Of a stretch of 64,000 nt of DNA, positions 6,779 to 16,440 are shown piece by piece. The first letter of the stretch is position 1, and the number at the start of each line of letters is the position of its first letter. The notes beneath the pieces are model-generated. The model worked only from the letters and a program-made list of their open reading frames with translations, was not told where the DNA came from and made no database searches. Origin of the DNA: Microbispora sp. H13382. Its GTDB lineage: Bacteria > Actinomycetota > Actinomycetes > Streptosporangiales > Streptosporangiaceae. Both the position numbers and the translations under genes were made by a program. Location: positions 1 through 64,000 of the forward strand of contig NZ_JABBXA010000004.1 of assembly GCF_014161445.1 (NCBI RefSeq). The letters are read 5' to 3'.

Positions 6779-9727
6779 ATGAGCACGGCCCTCCCTCCGA
6801 AGCACCACGAGGGGCTTCGCGAACCGGGGTCGGGTCCGGTGGACCGCGACCCCCTCACCAGGAAACGCCTCCCGATGTGGGACCGGACCAAGTTCCTGAT
6901 CCTGCTCGCCGTCGCGTTCGGCGTCCTGGTGTGGAACGAGATCGCGACGTTCCCCGGGATCATCTCGCTGTACGACGCGGTCGTCCGTACGGTGGCGAAC
7001 GCCTCCTGGGTCCTGTGGCTGGCGGGCGTCGAGGTGCTCCGGCAGATCCACTTCCTGATCAGCGAGCGGTCGGCCGGCTACCACCGGTTCTGGACCCGGA
7101 AGGTCTTCGGCGGCTGGAACCGCTGGACCCACCGCAGGTTCAGCGACTGGAACCGCTACCGCATCTCCCGCGCGATCAAATGGTTCGTCTGGATCGCGGT
7201 CGTCGCGCTGGTGCTGGGCAAGGTGCAGCAGGTCTCGCCGCTCGAGGCGCTGTTCGCCGTACCGGCCACCGTGTGGGGCTTCCTTCCCATGGTCCTGCAG
7301 CTCATGCTGATCATGGTGGTCGCCGTGGGGCAGTTCGTGGCGATCTTCTGGTTCCTGTCGCGGGGCGGCGTCGACGTCTACTACCCCGACGACATCAAGA
7401 CGCGTTTCTCGGACGTCTGGGGCCAGGACCACGTCGTCGAGCGGGTCAAGGAGAACATCGTCTTCCTGGAGAAGCCGGACGAGATCGAGGCCAGGGGCGG
7501 CTACGTGCCCAGCGGCATCCTGCTGTGGGGTCCGCCCGGCACCGGCAAGACGCTGATGGCCGAGGCGGTCGCGGGCTCCACCGGCAAGCCGTACGTGTTC
7601 GTGGACCCGGGCGCGTTCATCAACATGTTCTTCGGCGTCGGCGTCCTCAAGGTGAAGTCGCTGTTCCGCAAGCTGCGCAAACTGGCCCTGCGGTACGGCG
7701 GCGTCATCGTCTTCTTCGACGAGGCCGACTCGCTCGGCAACCGCGGCGCGCTCGCGCAGGGCGGTCCGGGCGGCTGGGGCCGCTCCGTGCCCGCGCCGTT
7801 CGTGAACTCGGGGTGCAACGGCTTCGCCTACCTCGACCCGCACACCCGCACCGTGCTCGGCCGTCACGCCGCGGGCCCGGCGCCCGAGGCCGAGCCCGCG
7901 CGGATGCCGCGCACCGGCGCCTTCGTCAACCGCCTGATGTACGGCGGGGGCATGGGCGGCGGTGGCGGGATGGGCACGCTGGAGGCGCTGCTCACCGAGA
8001 TCAGCGGCCTGAAGAAACCGCGCGGCTTCGTCAACCGCTACGTGCGCAGGCTGCTCGGCATGCGGCCCAAGCCGCCGCCGAAGTACCGCATCCTCATCAT
8101 GATGGCCACCAACCTGCCCGAGGCCCTGGACGAGGCGCTGCTGCGGCCCGGCCGCATCGACCGCATCTACAAGGTCGGCTACCCCTCGAAGGCGGGCCGG
8201 ATCCGCACCTACAAGGGCTACTTCGACAAGGTCAGCCACGACCTCACCGGCGAGCAGATCGACAAGCTCGCGACGATCACGCCGTACGCCACCGGTGCGA
8301 CGATCAAAGACCTGGTCAACGAGTCGCTGATCACCGCGATCCGGGACGGCCGGGAGACCATCACCTGGTCGGACGTCATGCGGGCCAAGCGGCTCAAGCA
8401 GCTCGGGCCGCCCGAGGACGTCGAGTACATCGAGCGCGAACGGCACGCGGTCGCGGTGCACGAGGCGTGCCACGCGGTCGCCGCCTACCGCACCCGCCAC
8501 CACCTGGAGATCGACCTGGCGACGATCGAGAAGGGCGCCGACTATCTCGGCATGGTGGCCAGCATCAAGCCGGAGGACCAGTTCACCCGGTGGAAGTCGG
8601 AGTACGAGGCCGACATCATGGTGTCGCTCGCCTCGCTGGCGGGGGAGCGGATGTTCTTCGGCGAGGACAACTCCTCCGGCGTCTCCGGCGACCTGCAGAG
8701 CGCGACCGCGATCACCGGCCTGATGGAGGCCCACTGGGGCATGGGCATCGGGGTCGCCTCGCTGCCCGCGCTGCAGGAGCTCGGCCTGCGCGAGGGCAAG
8801 GCGGCCCAGCCGCAGCCCGGGGGCGGCGGCATCGGTTTCACCGGCACGCCTGCGGGCCGGCGCGACGAGATGGTGCCCGACATGCTCCCCGAGCGGATCG
8901 AGTTCAACCTCAGCAGGCTGCTGGAGAAGACGGCCGAGCTGCTGCGGGAAAACCGCCGCGAGGTGCTGTCGGTCGCGCACGCGCTGGAACAGCACAAGAC
9001 GCTCAACGGCGACGACGTGGTCGCGGTCATCGAGGGCAGGATGGGCCCGCTGATCGACGGCATCGTCTACACCTCCGACGAGTTCTACGAGGAGATCGAG
9101 GCGTACCACACGGCCGCGGTGGCGGCCCACAAGGCGCACAGCGAGGTCCCGGTCGAGCTTCCGCTGCCGCGGACGCGGGTGATCGAGGCGTCGGTCGTGG
9201 CGTCCTCCGGCGGCGCCGCGCCGGTGCTGGTCGCCCCTCCGCCGAACGGCATGGCCGGCGGCAACGGGCACGCCCCGGCGGCCCAGTCGGCGGCGCCGGA
9301 CTTCGTGCCGTGGCACGGCACGCCGCCGCCGCTCCCCTCGGGGGCGCTGTTCGACCCGCTGCCCGCCGCGTCGGCCCGCCGGTCGAACGGCGCGCTGTGG
9401 GCGGTCGTCGGAGTCGTCGTGGCGGTGGTGCTGTTCGTGCTGCTGGGGGCGCTGCTCCTCGCCCCGCCGCAGGGAGCCGCAGGGGCGGCCGCGGTCGGCG
9501 GCGTGCCCGCCGGCACGGCCGTGCTGCTGGCCGTCGCGCTGGTGGCGGTGATCGGCGGCATCGCGGTCGCGGTCCTGCTGGTCCGCTCCCATCAGGCGGG
9601 GCGGCGGCGGGCCGAGGAGGCCAGGGACCGGGCGGCGGACCGGGCCCAGCTGCTCGCGGCCGCCATGGACCCCGAGGTCGCGATGCGGCTGCTCGGCTAC
9701 GACGGCCGCCGAGGGCCGGAGGCGTAG
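6779..9727 (+). CDS. Membrane-anchored FtsH-like AAA+ zinc protease with inserted and appended segments
   Basis: A 982-residue AAA+ protease homologue. Hydrophobic segments lie near residues 36-60, 141-160 and 172-205. The AAA domain has Walker A GPPGTGKT (251-258), Walker B VIVFFDEAD (309-317), sensor 1 in MMATNLPEALD and the arginine-finger region RPGRIDR (from 456). The peptidase domain carries HEACH (561-565) for HExxH, and D638 in SGDLQSAT matches the third zinc ligand of M41 peptidases. Walker B to sensor 1 spans about 130 residues, against about 50 in FtsH, because of a Gly/Pro-rich insertion. A Pro-rich tail with two further membrane segments (about 875-900 and 909-937) follows the protease. 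AAGGAG precedes the ATG. Energy-dependent membrane-protein degradation is the inferred role. Confidence 0.88.
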   Translation: MSTALPPKHHEGLREPGSGPVDRDPLTRKRLPMWDRTKFLILLAVAFGVLVWNEIATFPGIISLYDAVVRTVANASWVLWLAGVEVLRQIHFLISERSAGYHRFWTRKVFGGWNRWTHRRFSDWNRYRISRAIKWFVWIAVVALVLGKVQQVSPLEALFAVPATVWGFLPMVLQLMLIMVVAVGQFVAIFWFLSRGGVDVYYPDDIKTRFSDVWGQDHVVERVKENIVFLEKPDEIEARGGYVPSGILLWGPPGTGKTLMAEAVAGSTGKPYVFVDPGAFINMFFGVGVLKVKSLFRKLRKLALRYGGVIVFFDEADSLGNRGALAQGGPGGWGRSVPAPFVNSGCNGFAYLDPHTRTVLGRHAAGPAPEAEPARMPRTGAFVNRLMYGGGMGGGGGMGTLEALLTEISGLKKPRGFVNRYVRRLLGMRPKPPPKYRILIMMATNLPEALDEALLRPGRIDRIYKVGYPSKAGRIRTYKGYFDKVSHDLTGEQIDKLATITPYATGATIKDLVNESLITAIRDGRETITWSDVMRAKRLKQLGPPEDVEYIERERHAVAVHEACHAVAAYRTRHHLEIDLATIEKGADYLGMVASIKPEDQFTRWKSEYEADIMVSLASLAGERMFFGEDNSSGVSGDLQSATAITGLMEAHWGMGIGVASLPALQELGLREGKAAQPQPGGGGIGFTGTPAGRRDEMVPDMLPERIEFNLSRLLEKTAELLRENRREVLSVAHALEQHKTLNGDDVVAVIEGRMGPLIDGIVYTSDEFYEEIEAYHTAAVAAHKAHSEVPVELPLPRTRVIEASVVASSGGAAPVLVAPPPNGMAGGNGHAPAAQSAAPDFVPWHGTPPPLPSGALFDPLPAASARRSNGALWAVVGVVVAVVLFVLLGALLLAPPQGAAGAAAVGGVPAGTAVLLAVALVAVIGGIAVAVLLVRSHQAGRRRAEEARDRAADRAQLLAAAMDPEVAMRLLGYDGRRGPEA

Positions 9728-9736
9728 GTCACCGAT

Positions 9737-9772
9737 CCGATCCCCGGCGGGCCACAGCCCGCCGGGGATCGG
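9737..9772. terminator. 16-bp perfect hairpin after the FtsH-like gene
   Basis: The arms at 9737-9752 and 9757-9772 pair over 16 bp around a CACA loop, 10 bases after the stop codon. No T-tract follows. It is a strong actinomycete-type terminator. Confidence 0.85.
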
Positions 9773-9858
9773 CGTGTTCCCGGCCTGGTGAAGCGCGTCG
9801 CAGCGGCCCGTCCGGCGGAAGCTCTGATGCGGTCACGACTTTGTCCTACCGCAAGCGA

Positions 9859-9896
9859 AAGTTCTTGAAACTTGTCTGCAACTTCTTCCATATGTT
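9859..9896 (+). promoter_or_regulatory. A/T-rich promoter candidate for the ThuA-domain gene
   Basis: An unusually A/T-rich stretch holds the inverted repeat AAGTT-N5-AACTT (9859-9873), a TTGAAA box (9865-9870) and CATATG about 18 bp further on. It lies between two strong hairpins and upstream of the secreted ThuA-domain gene. The assignment rests on base composition and spacing only. Confidence 0.35.
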
Positions 9897-9967
9897 GACT
9901 AAAGAAGGTAATTTGGCGCCCACTTGAGGCCATGAAGACCGTTTCGGCGGTGCTGGCCTCTGCCTTC

Positions 9968-10020
9968 CGTCACGGAACCGCGGGCCCACCACCCCCCAGT
10001 GGGCCCGTGGTTCCGTGACG
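9968..10020. other. 22-bp hairpin immediately upstream of the ThuA-domain gene
   Basis: The arms at 9968-9989 and 9999-10020 pair over 22 bp with a single G-U wobble, around the nine-base loop CACCCCCCA. Only 22 bases separate it from the ATG of the next gene. It lies downstream of the candidate promoter, so it would be in that gene's 5' UTR. It could insulate the gene from upstream read-through or act as an attenuator or mRNA-stability element. There is no T-tract. Together with the terminator at 9737-9772, this accounts for most of the 315-bp gene-free gap. Confidence 0.8.
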
Positions 10021-10042
10021 TACGAGATGGAGGACTGTCACC

Positions 10043-10834
10043 ATGTCACGTAAGCGACTGCTCGCTCTGGCGGCGCTGTCCGCGATCGTCGCGCCGGCCT
10101 TCGCCGGCACCAGCGCGCTCGCGGCTCCCGCGGACGATTCCGCGTTCCGCGTGCTCGTCTTCTCCAAGACCGCCGCTTTCCGGCACGACTCGATCCCCGC
10201 CGGTGTCGCGGCGATCCAGAAGCTCGGCGAGGAGAACGGCTTCGCGGTGGACGCGACGGAGGACGCGAACGCGTTCACCGACGCGAACCTCGCCAAGTAC
10301 CAGGCCGTCGTCTTCCTGTCCACCACCGGCGACCCGGTGAGCCAGCCCGAGCAGAAGGCGTCGTTCGAGCGCTACATCCGCAACGGCGGAGGATTCGCCG
10401 GCGTGCACGCCGCCTCCGACTCGGGCTACACCTGGAGCTGGTACGGCGGCCTCGTCGGCTCCTACTTCCGCAACCATCCGGCGCAGCAGAACGCCACGGT
10501 GAAGATGGTGGGCCAGGGCGCGGCGTCCAACCGCGGGCTGCCGAACCGCTGGAACCGCTGGGACGAGTGGTACAACTTCCGCGGCAACCCCCGGGACGCC
10601 GGAGTGCGCGTGCTCGCCGAACTCGACGAGACGTCCTACAACCCCGGCTCCGGCGCCATGGGCGACCACCCGATCGCCTGGTGCCACAGGTACGACGGCG
10701 GGCGCTCCTGGTACACGGGCATGGGCCACACCAAGGAGTCCTTCAGCGACCCGCTGTTCCTGAAGCACCTGCTGGGCGGCATCAAGATGGCCGCCGGAGC
10801 GGCGAGCTTCCCCTGCGACCCCCACGGCGACTGA
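10043..10834 (+). CDS. Secreted ThuA-like domain protein
   Basis: A 263-residue exported protein with a classical Sec signal peptide (basic MSRKR, hydrophobic core, AxA-type cleavage near ALAAPAD). The mature part is a ThuA-like domain, a class I glutamine-amidotransferase-like fold named after the trehalose-utilisation protein. Recognisable blocks are RVLVFSKTAAFRHDSIPAG, GGGFAGVHAASDS, GSYFRNHPAQQ and PIAWCHRYDGGRSWYTGMGH. These proteins occur alone or appended to large secreted carbohydrate-active proteins, and their catalytic role is not settled. GGAGG lies 10 bases before the ATG. The gene stands alone between a large upstream hairpin and a convergent hairpin terminator, which suggests its own regulation, perhaps by carbon source. 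Confidence 0.9.
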   Translation: MSRKRLLALAALSAIVAPAFAGTSALAAPADDSAFRVLVFSKTAAFRHDSIPAGVAAIQKLGEENGFAVDATEDANAFTDANLAKYQAVVFLSTTGDPVSQPEQKASFERYIRNGGGFAGVHAASDSGYTWSWYGGLVGSYFRNHPAQQNATVKMVGQGAASNRGLPNRWNRWDEWYNFRGNPRDAGVRVLAELDETSYNPGSGAMGDHPIAWCHRYDGGRSWYTGMGHTKESFSDPLFLKHLLGGIKMAAGAASFPCDPHGD

Positions 10835-10902
10835 GGGTGAGCGGGGAACGTCCGGGCACGTGACGCGACCCCCGCTGCCGGAGCCGATCCTCCGGTGACC
10901 GA

Positions 10903-10939
10903 GGCACGCCGTCCGATGCGTTCACCTGGGCGGCGTGCC
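10903..10939. terminator. Convergent hairpin between ThuA-domain and aldehyde dehydrogenase genes
   Basis: GGCACGCCGTCC pairs with GGGCGGCGTGCC over 12 bp with one G-U, around a 13-base loop. It sits midway between two convergent genes and can serve both. Confidence 0.6.
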
Positions 10940-10990
10940 CGCGCGTTCGGGACCACGGGCCGTCGAACGCCGCGCGGCGGTCCCCCGGCG

Positions 10991-12496
10991 TCAGAGCCGG
11001 AAGCCCAGATCCGGCGTGATCTCCGCCACGTCTATCTGGGCCTTCTGCAGGCGGCCCGAGTAGTCCCAGTTCATCGCCTGCCAGCGGGTGAACTGGTCGA
11101 GCACCCACATGCCGCTCTGCCTGCTGCCGTTGCCCGACTTGCCGTTCCCGCCGAACGGCAGATGGGCCTCCGCGCCGGAGGTGGAGTTGTTGACGCTGAC
11201 CATCCCGGCCGACACGCCCTCGCGGAAGCGGAACACCGCCTTCGGGTCGGTGGTGTAGATGGACGACGACAGGCCGTATCCCGGCCGGTTGGCCAGGTCG
11301 ATCGCCTCGTCGAGGGTGGAGAACGTCGTCACGCCCACGATCGGGCCGAACGTCTCCTCCAGGAACAGCCGGTCGTCCGGGCGGACGCCGTCCACGACCA
11401 CCGGGTGGTAGTAGAGGCCGTCGCCGTCCATCCGCCCGACCGGGCCGGGCAGCACGGTGTGGTGCGGCTGGATCCAGCCCAGGTAGTCCTCGTACCGCTC
11501 GGCGAACCTGTGGTCGAGCAGCGGGCCGTACAGGACGTCGCCGTTCGGGTCGCCGATCTTCGCGTCGCGCACGGCGGCGGCGAACCGGCGCAGGAACTCG
11601 TCGTGCACGTCCTCGTGGACGATGACCGTGCCGAGGGAGGTGCACCGCTGCCCGGCGGTGCCGAACCCGGAGAACAACGCGCCCTCGGCCGCGAGGTCGA
11701 GGTCGGCGTCCGGCATCACGACCATCGGGTTCTTGCCGCCGAGCTCCAGGCAGGGCGACTGCAGGTGCCGGCCGCACAGCTCGCCGACGGCCCGGCCGAC
11801 CGCGCTCGACCCGGTGAAGCCGACCTTGTGCACGGTGCCCTCGCCGAGCGCGCGGTCGAGACCCGCGTACGTCTGGTCGCCGCCGGCGAAGACGAGGTTG
11901 AGCACGCCGTCGGGGAGGCCGGCCGCCGCGAACAGCCGGTAGAGCGCGTGTGCGGACGCCGCGGCGTACTCCGCGGGCTTCCACACCACCGCGTTGCCGC
12001 ACAGCAGCGCCGGAACCAGATACCACGAGGGCACGGCCACCGGGAAGTTGCCGGCCGTCACGACCGCCGCCACGCCGACGGGCACCCGGAAGGTGAACAG
12101 GCTCTTGTCGGGCATCTCCGACGGCACGGTCTGCCCGTAGAGGCGGCGGCCCTCGCCCAGGAAGAAGTCGCAGGTGTCGACGATCTCGCGGACCTCGCCC
12201 AGCGCCTCGGCGTACGGCTTGCCGATCTCCTCGGTCACCAGCCGGGCCAGCGCCTCGGTGTTGGCCTCGACCAGGCGGCCGATCGAGGCGATCACCCGTC
12301 CGCGCACGGGGGCGGGGACGCGTGCCCACTCCCGCTGGGCCGCCGCCGCGGCGCGGCACGCGCCGGCGAAGCCGTCCGCGTCCGCGAGCAGGACGGTCGC
12401 CACGGTCTCCGCGGGCCGCGCCGGGTTCACCGACTCGTACGGCGTGCCCGAAGAGAGCTCCTCACCCGCGACGACGGAAACGATCTGCCGAGCCAC
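10991..12496 (-). CDS. NAD(P)-dependent aldehyde dehydrogenase
   Basis: A 501-residue cytoplasmic ALDH that oxidises an aldehyde to the acid. The family blocks are all there: the cofactor region GVAAVVTAGNFPVAVPSW, the FTGSSAVGR loop, ELGGKNPM with the general-base Glu, and the nucleophile Cys in GTAGQRCTS. EETFGPIV and the C-terminal PFGGNGKSGNG segment follow. The GQRCT context is closer to the ALDH7/semialdehyde group than to GabD-type enzymes, but the substrate cannot be fixed. The start is GTG at 12496, preceded by GGAGGT at 6-7 bases. It lies 38 bases downstream of the large LuxR-type regulator on the same strand, so the two are probably co-transcribed. Confidence 0.92.
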   Translation of the reverse strand: MARQIVSVVAGEELSSGTPYESVNPARPAETVATVLLADADGFAGACRAAAAAQREWARVPAPVRGRVIASIGRLVEANTEALARLVTEEIGKPYAEALGEVREIVDTCDFFLGEGRRLYGQTVPSEMPDKSLFTFRVPVGVAAVVTAGNFPVAVPSWYLVPALLCGNAVVWKPAEYAAASAHALYRLFAAAGLPDGVLNLVFAGGDQTYAGLDRALGEGTVHKVGFTGSSAVGRAVGELCGRHLQSPCLELGGKNPMVVMPDADLDLAAEGALFSGFGTAGQRCTSLGTVIVHEDVHDEFLRRFAAAVRDAKIGDPNGDVLYGPLLDHRFAERYEDYLGWIQPHHTVLPGPVGRMDGDGLYYHPVVVDGVRPDDRLFLEETFGPIVGVTTFSTLDEAIDLANRPGYGLSSSIYTTDPKAVFRFREGVSAGMVSVNNSTSGAEAHLPFGGNGKSGNGSRQSGMWVLDQFTRWQAMNWDYSGRLQKAQIDVAEITPDLGFRL

Positions 12497-12534
12497 CGCT
12501 GACCTCCGGAAGTGTTGCTGGTGCCGAGCCTCGA

Positions 12535-15500
12535 TTACACAGTATTTCCACGCGCGGTGCCCGGCGACAGGCCCTCCTGCAGGGCGACCGCGGCGGCCTG
12601 GGTGCGGCTGGTCACGCCGAGCTTGGCCAGGATGTTGGAGACGTGCACGCTGACCGTCTTCTGGGAGATGAACAGCCGCTCGCCGATCTCCCGGTTGGCC
12701 AGGCCGTCCGCGACGTGGGCCAGCACCTCGCGCTCGCGCGCGGTGAGCGCGGCCAGCCGTCCCGGTTCCCGGCCCGTGGTGGCGGCCGGCGCCGAGGTCC
12801 CGTCGTCCGCGGCGGGCAGGCCCGGCGCGGGGGTCGGCGGGCCGTCGGTCGTGGCGGCCGTCGTGCCGGTGGCGGTGCCGGTGGCGGTGGGGTCGGGGAA
12901 CCCCGCCCGCGCCCCGACCGACCTGAGCGTCTCCAGGAAGGGCCTGGCTCCGAGCGTGGCGGCGACCCGCACAGCGTGCTCCCACTCGGCGCGGGCCGCC
13001 GCGCGGTCGCCCGCCCGCAGCAGGCTCTCGGCCAGCCGCCACCGCGACCGCGCCTCCTCGTACACGAAGCCGAAGCCGAAGGCGTCGGTGGCGCGCCGCC
13101 AGACCTCCGGGTCCGCCGTGCCGTGGGCGCGGTGCCACTCGGCCTCCGCCCGGGCCAGCCAGGCACCGCCCTCCGGCCCCAGCCGGGCGCGCGGGCCGTT
13201 CGGCCCGTTCTCCGCCGCCCACCGCGCCCGGCGCAGCAGGTCGTCGCAGGGCTCGCCGGTCCGGCCGAGGTCGGCCAGCGCCCACAGGCCGGTGGCCGCG
13301 ATGCGGATCACCCCGGGATCGAACGGCTCGAGCGTGGCGATGACCGCGCCGGCGTGGTCGAGCGCGGCCTGGGGGTCGCCGCGCCACAGGGCCTGCTCGG
13401 CCGCCATGCCGCGCGCCATGTAGCCGACCAGTTCGTCGGACCAGAACCGGGTCAGCCACCGCAGCCTTTCGTCGGCGCCTGGGCGTCCCCGGCCCACCTC
13501 CACGAAGAGGGCGAACGAGGACAGCCGGGCCTCCGCCAGGGTGCCGACCCGGACGCCGAACCCTCCGGCCAGCCGTTCGGCCGTCTCCCAGTCGCCGTCC
13601 GCGTAGTGCACGAGGTAGTGCAGGAAACGCAGGTCGGTGCCGTACGTGCTCCAGGCGAGCCCGGTCTCGCCGGCCAGCCGTACGCCGTCCTCGGTGATGC
13701 GGGCGGCCACGGCGAGGGCGCCGTTCTCGTAGTGGATGCGGGCGAGGTTGAAGCGCGCCCGCAGGTCGATGGACAGGTCGCCCGAAGGCCGGCGGGTGGC
13801 GCGTGTGAGCAGGTCGACGGTGTGCTCGACGCCGCTCGCCGACTCCTCCTCGATCAGGGCGAGCGTGACGAGGGCACTGGCCTCCGCGTCGTGTGCGCCG
13901 GTCGCCTGTGCCACCTCCAGCGCCCTGGACGCCGTCGCGGCCCCCTCGCCGTAGCGGTACTCCCGGAACAGGGCGCGGGCGTAGGTGGCCAGGGCCCTGG
14001 CCAGCAGTGGGCTGTGCGGCGCGATGTCCACGGCCTCCCGGGCCACGGTGATCGCCTCGGCCTCGTCGCCGCCCGCGTCCGCCAGACAGTAGGACAGCCG
14101 CTCGCCGGTCTCGGCGATCAGAACCGGGTCGCTCGCCTCGCGCCGCAGCCGCCGCAACTGCTCCGCCGCCCGGTGGTAGTCGCCGCCCGCGGCCGCCGCG
14201 GCGGCGCTGGCCAGCGCGATCCTCGCCCGGCTCTCCCCGGCCAGCCGGTCGGCCTCCGGCACCTGGTCCCAGACCTCCAGCACCCGTTCGAAGTGCCGGT
14301 GCGCCTCCGCCGGCGCGCCGAGCCCGGCGGCCAGCCGGCCGGCCTCCACCGACGCCCGCAGCGCGCCCGGCAGGTCGTGCCCGGCGAGATGGTGATGGGC
14401 CAGTTCGGCGGGGGAGCCGCCGCGTTCGGCGAGCAGCGTGGCGAACGTGGTGTGCAGCCGGGTCCGCTCGCCCGGCAGCAGGTCGTCGTAGACGGCCTCC
14501 TGCAGGAGCGCGTGCCGGAACGCGTACCCGTCGCTGCCCGCCGTGAGCAGCCGCCGCGAGACGATCTCGCGCAACGCATCCTCCAGCGGCAGGTCGCCCA
14601 GCCCGGTCGCGTCGCGCAGCAGGTCGTGGCCGACGCGGCGACCGGCCACCGCGGCGACGCGCAGCACCTGGCGAGCGGTGTCCGACAGGGTCTCCACCCG
14701 GGCCAGCAGCAGGTCGGCGAGCGTCCCGGGCAGCCGGGCCCGTTCCGCGCCCGCCGCCAGCAGCTCCTCCGCGAAGAACGGGTTGCCCCCGGCACGCTCG
14801 ATCACGGTCGTCAGGCCGTGTCCCGCCATCGGTCCCGCGGCGGCCTCGCCGTCCCGGTCGAGGACGGCGAGATACTCCGCCATCTCGTCGTCGCCCAGCG
14901 GCGGCAGCTCGACGGAGGTGACCAGCGGCAGCCGGCGCAGCTCGGCCAGGACAGGGCGCAGCGGGTGACGCCGGTGCAGGTCGTCCGTACGGTAGGTGCC
15001 GACGAGGCAGACCCGCTCGCGCTGCAGCATGCGGGTGAGGAAGACCAGCAGGTCACGGGTCGAGCGATCGGCCCAGTGCAGGTCCTCGAACACGAACAGG
15101 ACCGGCTGCCGCCCGGCCACCTCCGACAGCATGTCGAGCACCGATCCGAACAGGCGCTGCTGGGCGAGCCCGCCGGTGGTGGTTTCCATCGGTCCCGCCT
15201 CGTCGCCGGGCAGCAGGCGACGCAGCGCGGGACGGGCCGCGACGGCCGGAGCGACCGGCCCGCCGGTATCGGCCGCGGCGCCGCGCAGGGCGTCCGCCAG
15301 CGGCAGGTACGGCAGGGCGTCGCCGAGCTCGGCGCACTGGCCGACGAGCGTCACGAACCCCCGCCGCTGCGCGAGGTCGCACAGCTCGGTGACGATCCGG
15401 GTCTTGCCGATCCCCGCGTCGCCGCCCACCAGGGCGACCCCCGCGAGCCCGGCCGCGGCGGCGCCGAGCACGCCCGCGAGCTGGTCGAGCTCGGCAGAAC

Positions 15501-15537
15501 GCCCGATCAGCACCTTTCGCGGCGTACGTGCAACCAC
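12535..15537 (-). CDS. LAL-type LuxR family transcriptional regulator
   Basis: About 1000 residues with an N-terminal P-loop NTPase domain (GGDAGIGKT at 38-46, [15 protein letters not shown] for Walker B), a long alpha-helical TPR-like middle, a Pro/Ala/Thr-rich linker and a C-terminal LuxR helix-turn-helix. The recognition region reads [25 protein letters not shown]. This is the large ATP-binding LuxR (MalT-like) family, which activates pathway-specific promoters in response to a ligand. I placed the start at GTG 15537, 7 nt after CATACT. GTG 15573 is an alternative with 12 more residues; neither has a ribosome-binding site. Downstream in the same direction is the aldehyde dehydrogenase gene, a plausible target. 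Confidence 0.9.
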   Translation of the reverse strand: MVARTPRKVLIGRSAELDQLAGVLGAAAAGLAGVALVGGDAGIGKTRIVTELCDLAQRRGFVTLVGQCAELGDALPYLPLADALRGAAADTGGPVAPAVAARPALRRLLPGDEAGPMETTTGGLAQQRLFGSVLDMLSEVAGRQPVLFVFEDLHWADRSTRDLLVFLTRMLQRERVCLVGTYRTDDLHRRHPLRPVLAELRRLPLVTSVELPPLGDDEMAEYLAVLDRDGEAAAGPMAGHGLTTVIERAGGNPFFAEELLAAGAERARLPGTLADLLLARVETLSDTARQVLRVAAVAGRRVGHDLLRDATGLGDLPLEDALREIVSRRLLTAGSDGYAFRHALLQEAVYDDLLPGERTRLHTTFATLLAERGGSPAELAHHHLAGHDLPGALRASVEAGRLAAGLGAPAEAHRHFERVLEVWDQVPEADRLAGESRARIALASAAAAAAGGDYHRAAEQLRRLRREASDPVLIAETGERLSYCLADAGGDEAEAITVAREAVDIAPHSPLLARALATYARALFREYRYGEGAATASRALEVAQATGAHDAEASALVTLALIEEESASGVEHTVDLLTRATRRPSGDLSIDLRARFNLARIHYENGALAVAARITEDGVRLAGETGLAWSTYGTDLRFLHYLVHYADGDWETAERLAGGFGVRVGTLAEARLSSFALFVEVGRGRPGADERLRWLTRFWSDELVGYMARGMAAEQALWRGDPQAALDHAGAVIATLEPFDPGVIRIAATGLWALADLGRTGEPCDDLLRRARWAAENGPNGPRARLGPEGGAWLARAEAEWHRAHGTADPEVWRRATDAFGFGFVYEEARSRWRLAESLLRAGDRAAARAEWEHAVRVAATLGARPFLETLRSVGARAGFPDPTATGTATGTTAATTDGPPTPAPGLPAADDGTSAPAATTGREPGRLAALTAREREVLAHVADGLANREIGERLFISQKTVSVHVSNILAKLGVTSRTQAAAVALQEGLSPGTARGNTV

Positions 15538-15748
15538 GCAGGTGAGTATGGCACGCAGCCCTGACAGAACCACGACGGCGGCATCGGCGCCCGCCGGTTA
15601 CCCCAGATGCGACGACATGGGCTCCCGTTCCACCGGGGGCGAGAACCCGTTGTGCCGTCCGGGCACGACGGGCCCCGGACACAGCGGTCTGCGTGCCGTC
15701 GTCACGCGCGTCCGGGGAGTCGGGCCGGGGTCCGGCGGGATCGTGTCC

Positions 15749-16318
15749 TCACTGGCCGGTGGCGCCGTCGATCCGCTCGCGGAGCAGGTCGGCGTGCCCG
15801 TTGTGGCGTGAGTACTCGGCGATCATGGCGACCAGGATCCGGCGCAGCGAGACGGGCTGCCCGGTGGCGCGGTGCACGCCGGTCTGGTCCAGCGAGCGGG
15901 CGGCGGCCACGATCTCGCGGGAGCGCTCGCACTCGGCCCGCCACACGGCGAACGCCTCGTCGGCGTCCCCGTCCAGATCCCCGAAGTCCTGGTCGGGGTC
16001 GTCGTCCGAGTAGTAAAGGAGCGGGACGTCCTCACCGGCGAACTGGATGCGGAACCACCACCGCTCGACGCCCCCGAGGTGCCGGAGGATTCCGTGGAGG
16101 CTGAGCCCCGACGGCGACACCCCCTTCTCCGACAGACGCTCCTTGGGGATGCCCGAGCACTTGAGCGCGAACGTCACGCGGTGCCAGTCCAGGAAAGCCG
16201 TCAGCATCTCCCGCTCGTCGCCGACGAGGGGAAGGACCGGCCGGGAATCGTCGTCCCACTTCTTCGAGTAGTTCGCCTCGGGGAGCTCGCTCATGGCCGC
16301 GACCCTGCCATACGGCAC
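15749..16318 (-). CDS. DinB/DUF664 family protein
   Basis: A four-helix-bundle protein of about 189 residues in the DinB/DUF664 superfamily of thiol-dependent (mycothiol or bacillithiol) S-transferases and hydrolases. The family metal-ligand histidines can be placed in LHGILRHLGGVERWW and near the C-terminus in YSRHNGHADLLRERIDG. The N-terminal PVLPLVGDEREMLTAFLDWHR block is also typical. I chose GTG 16318 because GGAGGAG lies exactly 6 bases upstream; an internal ATG at 16294 has only a weak ribosome-binding site. In actinomycetes such proteins often act in mycothiol-dependent detoxification, which is known for relatives but not shown for this one. It diverges from the MoxR/VWA cluster. Confidence 0.87.
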   Translation of the reverse strand: MPYGRVAAMSELPEANYSKKWDDDSRPVLPLVGDEREMLTAFLDWHRVTFALKCSGIPKERLSEKGVSPSGLSLHGILRHLGGVERWWFRIQFAGEDVPLLYYSDDDPDQDFGDLDGDADEAFAVWRAECERSREIVAAARSLDQTGVHRATGQPVSLRRILVAMIAEYSRHNGHADLLRERIDGATGQ

Positions 16319-16427
16319 CGACAACTCCTCCCGGCGTGCTTCCGGCCGGGGCGCCGGCTGTTGGCCGCCGATCCCGGCACTGCCGGAGCGCGTTTCGCCG
16401 GCCCGCGTTTTTGTCGGACCGCGTGGC

Positions 16428-16440
16428 TACTGTGCGGCGG
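16428..16440 (+). promoter_or_regulatory. Leaderless-type -10 box TACTGT before the MoxR/VWA cluster
   Basis: TACTGT is followed by seven G/C bases and then the GTG start of the first cluster gene. No separate Shine-Dalgarno sequence fits. This is the only promoter-like signal I see for the tightly overlapping cluster. Confidence 0.45.

Noticed and set aside
6755..9592. 945-codon open frame antisense to the FtsH-like gene
   Set aside because: The plus-strand frame has all AAA and zinc-protease motifs. The antisense product is a His/Asp/Arg-rich mirror of GC-rich codons with no domain.
12322..15564. 1080-codon plus-strand frame opposite the LAL regulator
   Set aside because: The minus strand has a P-loop, TPR-like middle and LuxR helix-turn-helix. 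The plus frame is a shadow.
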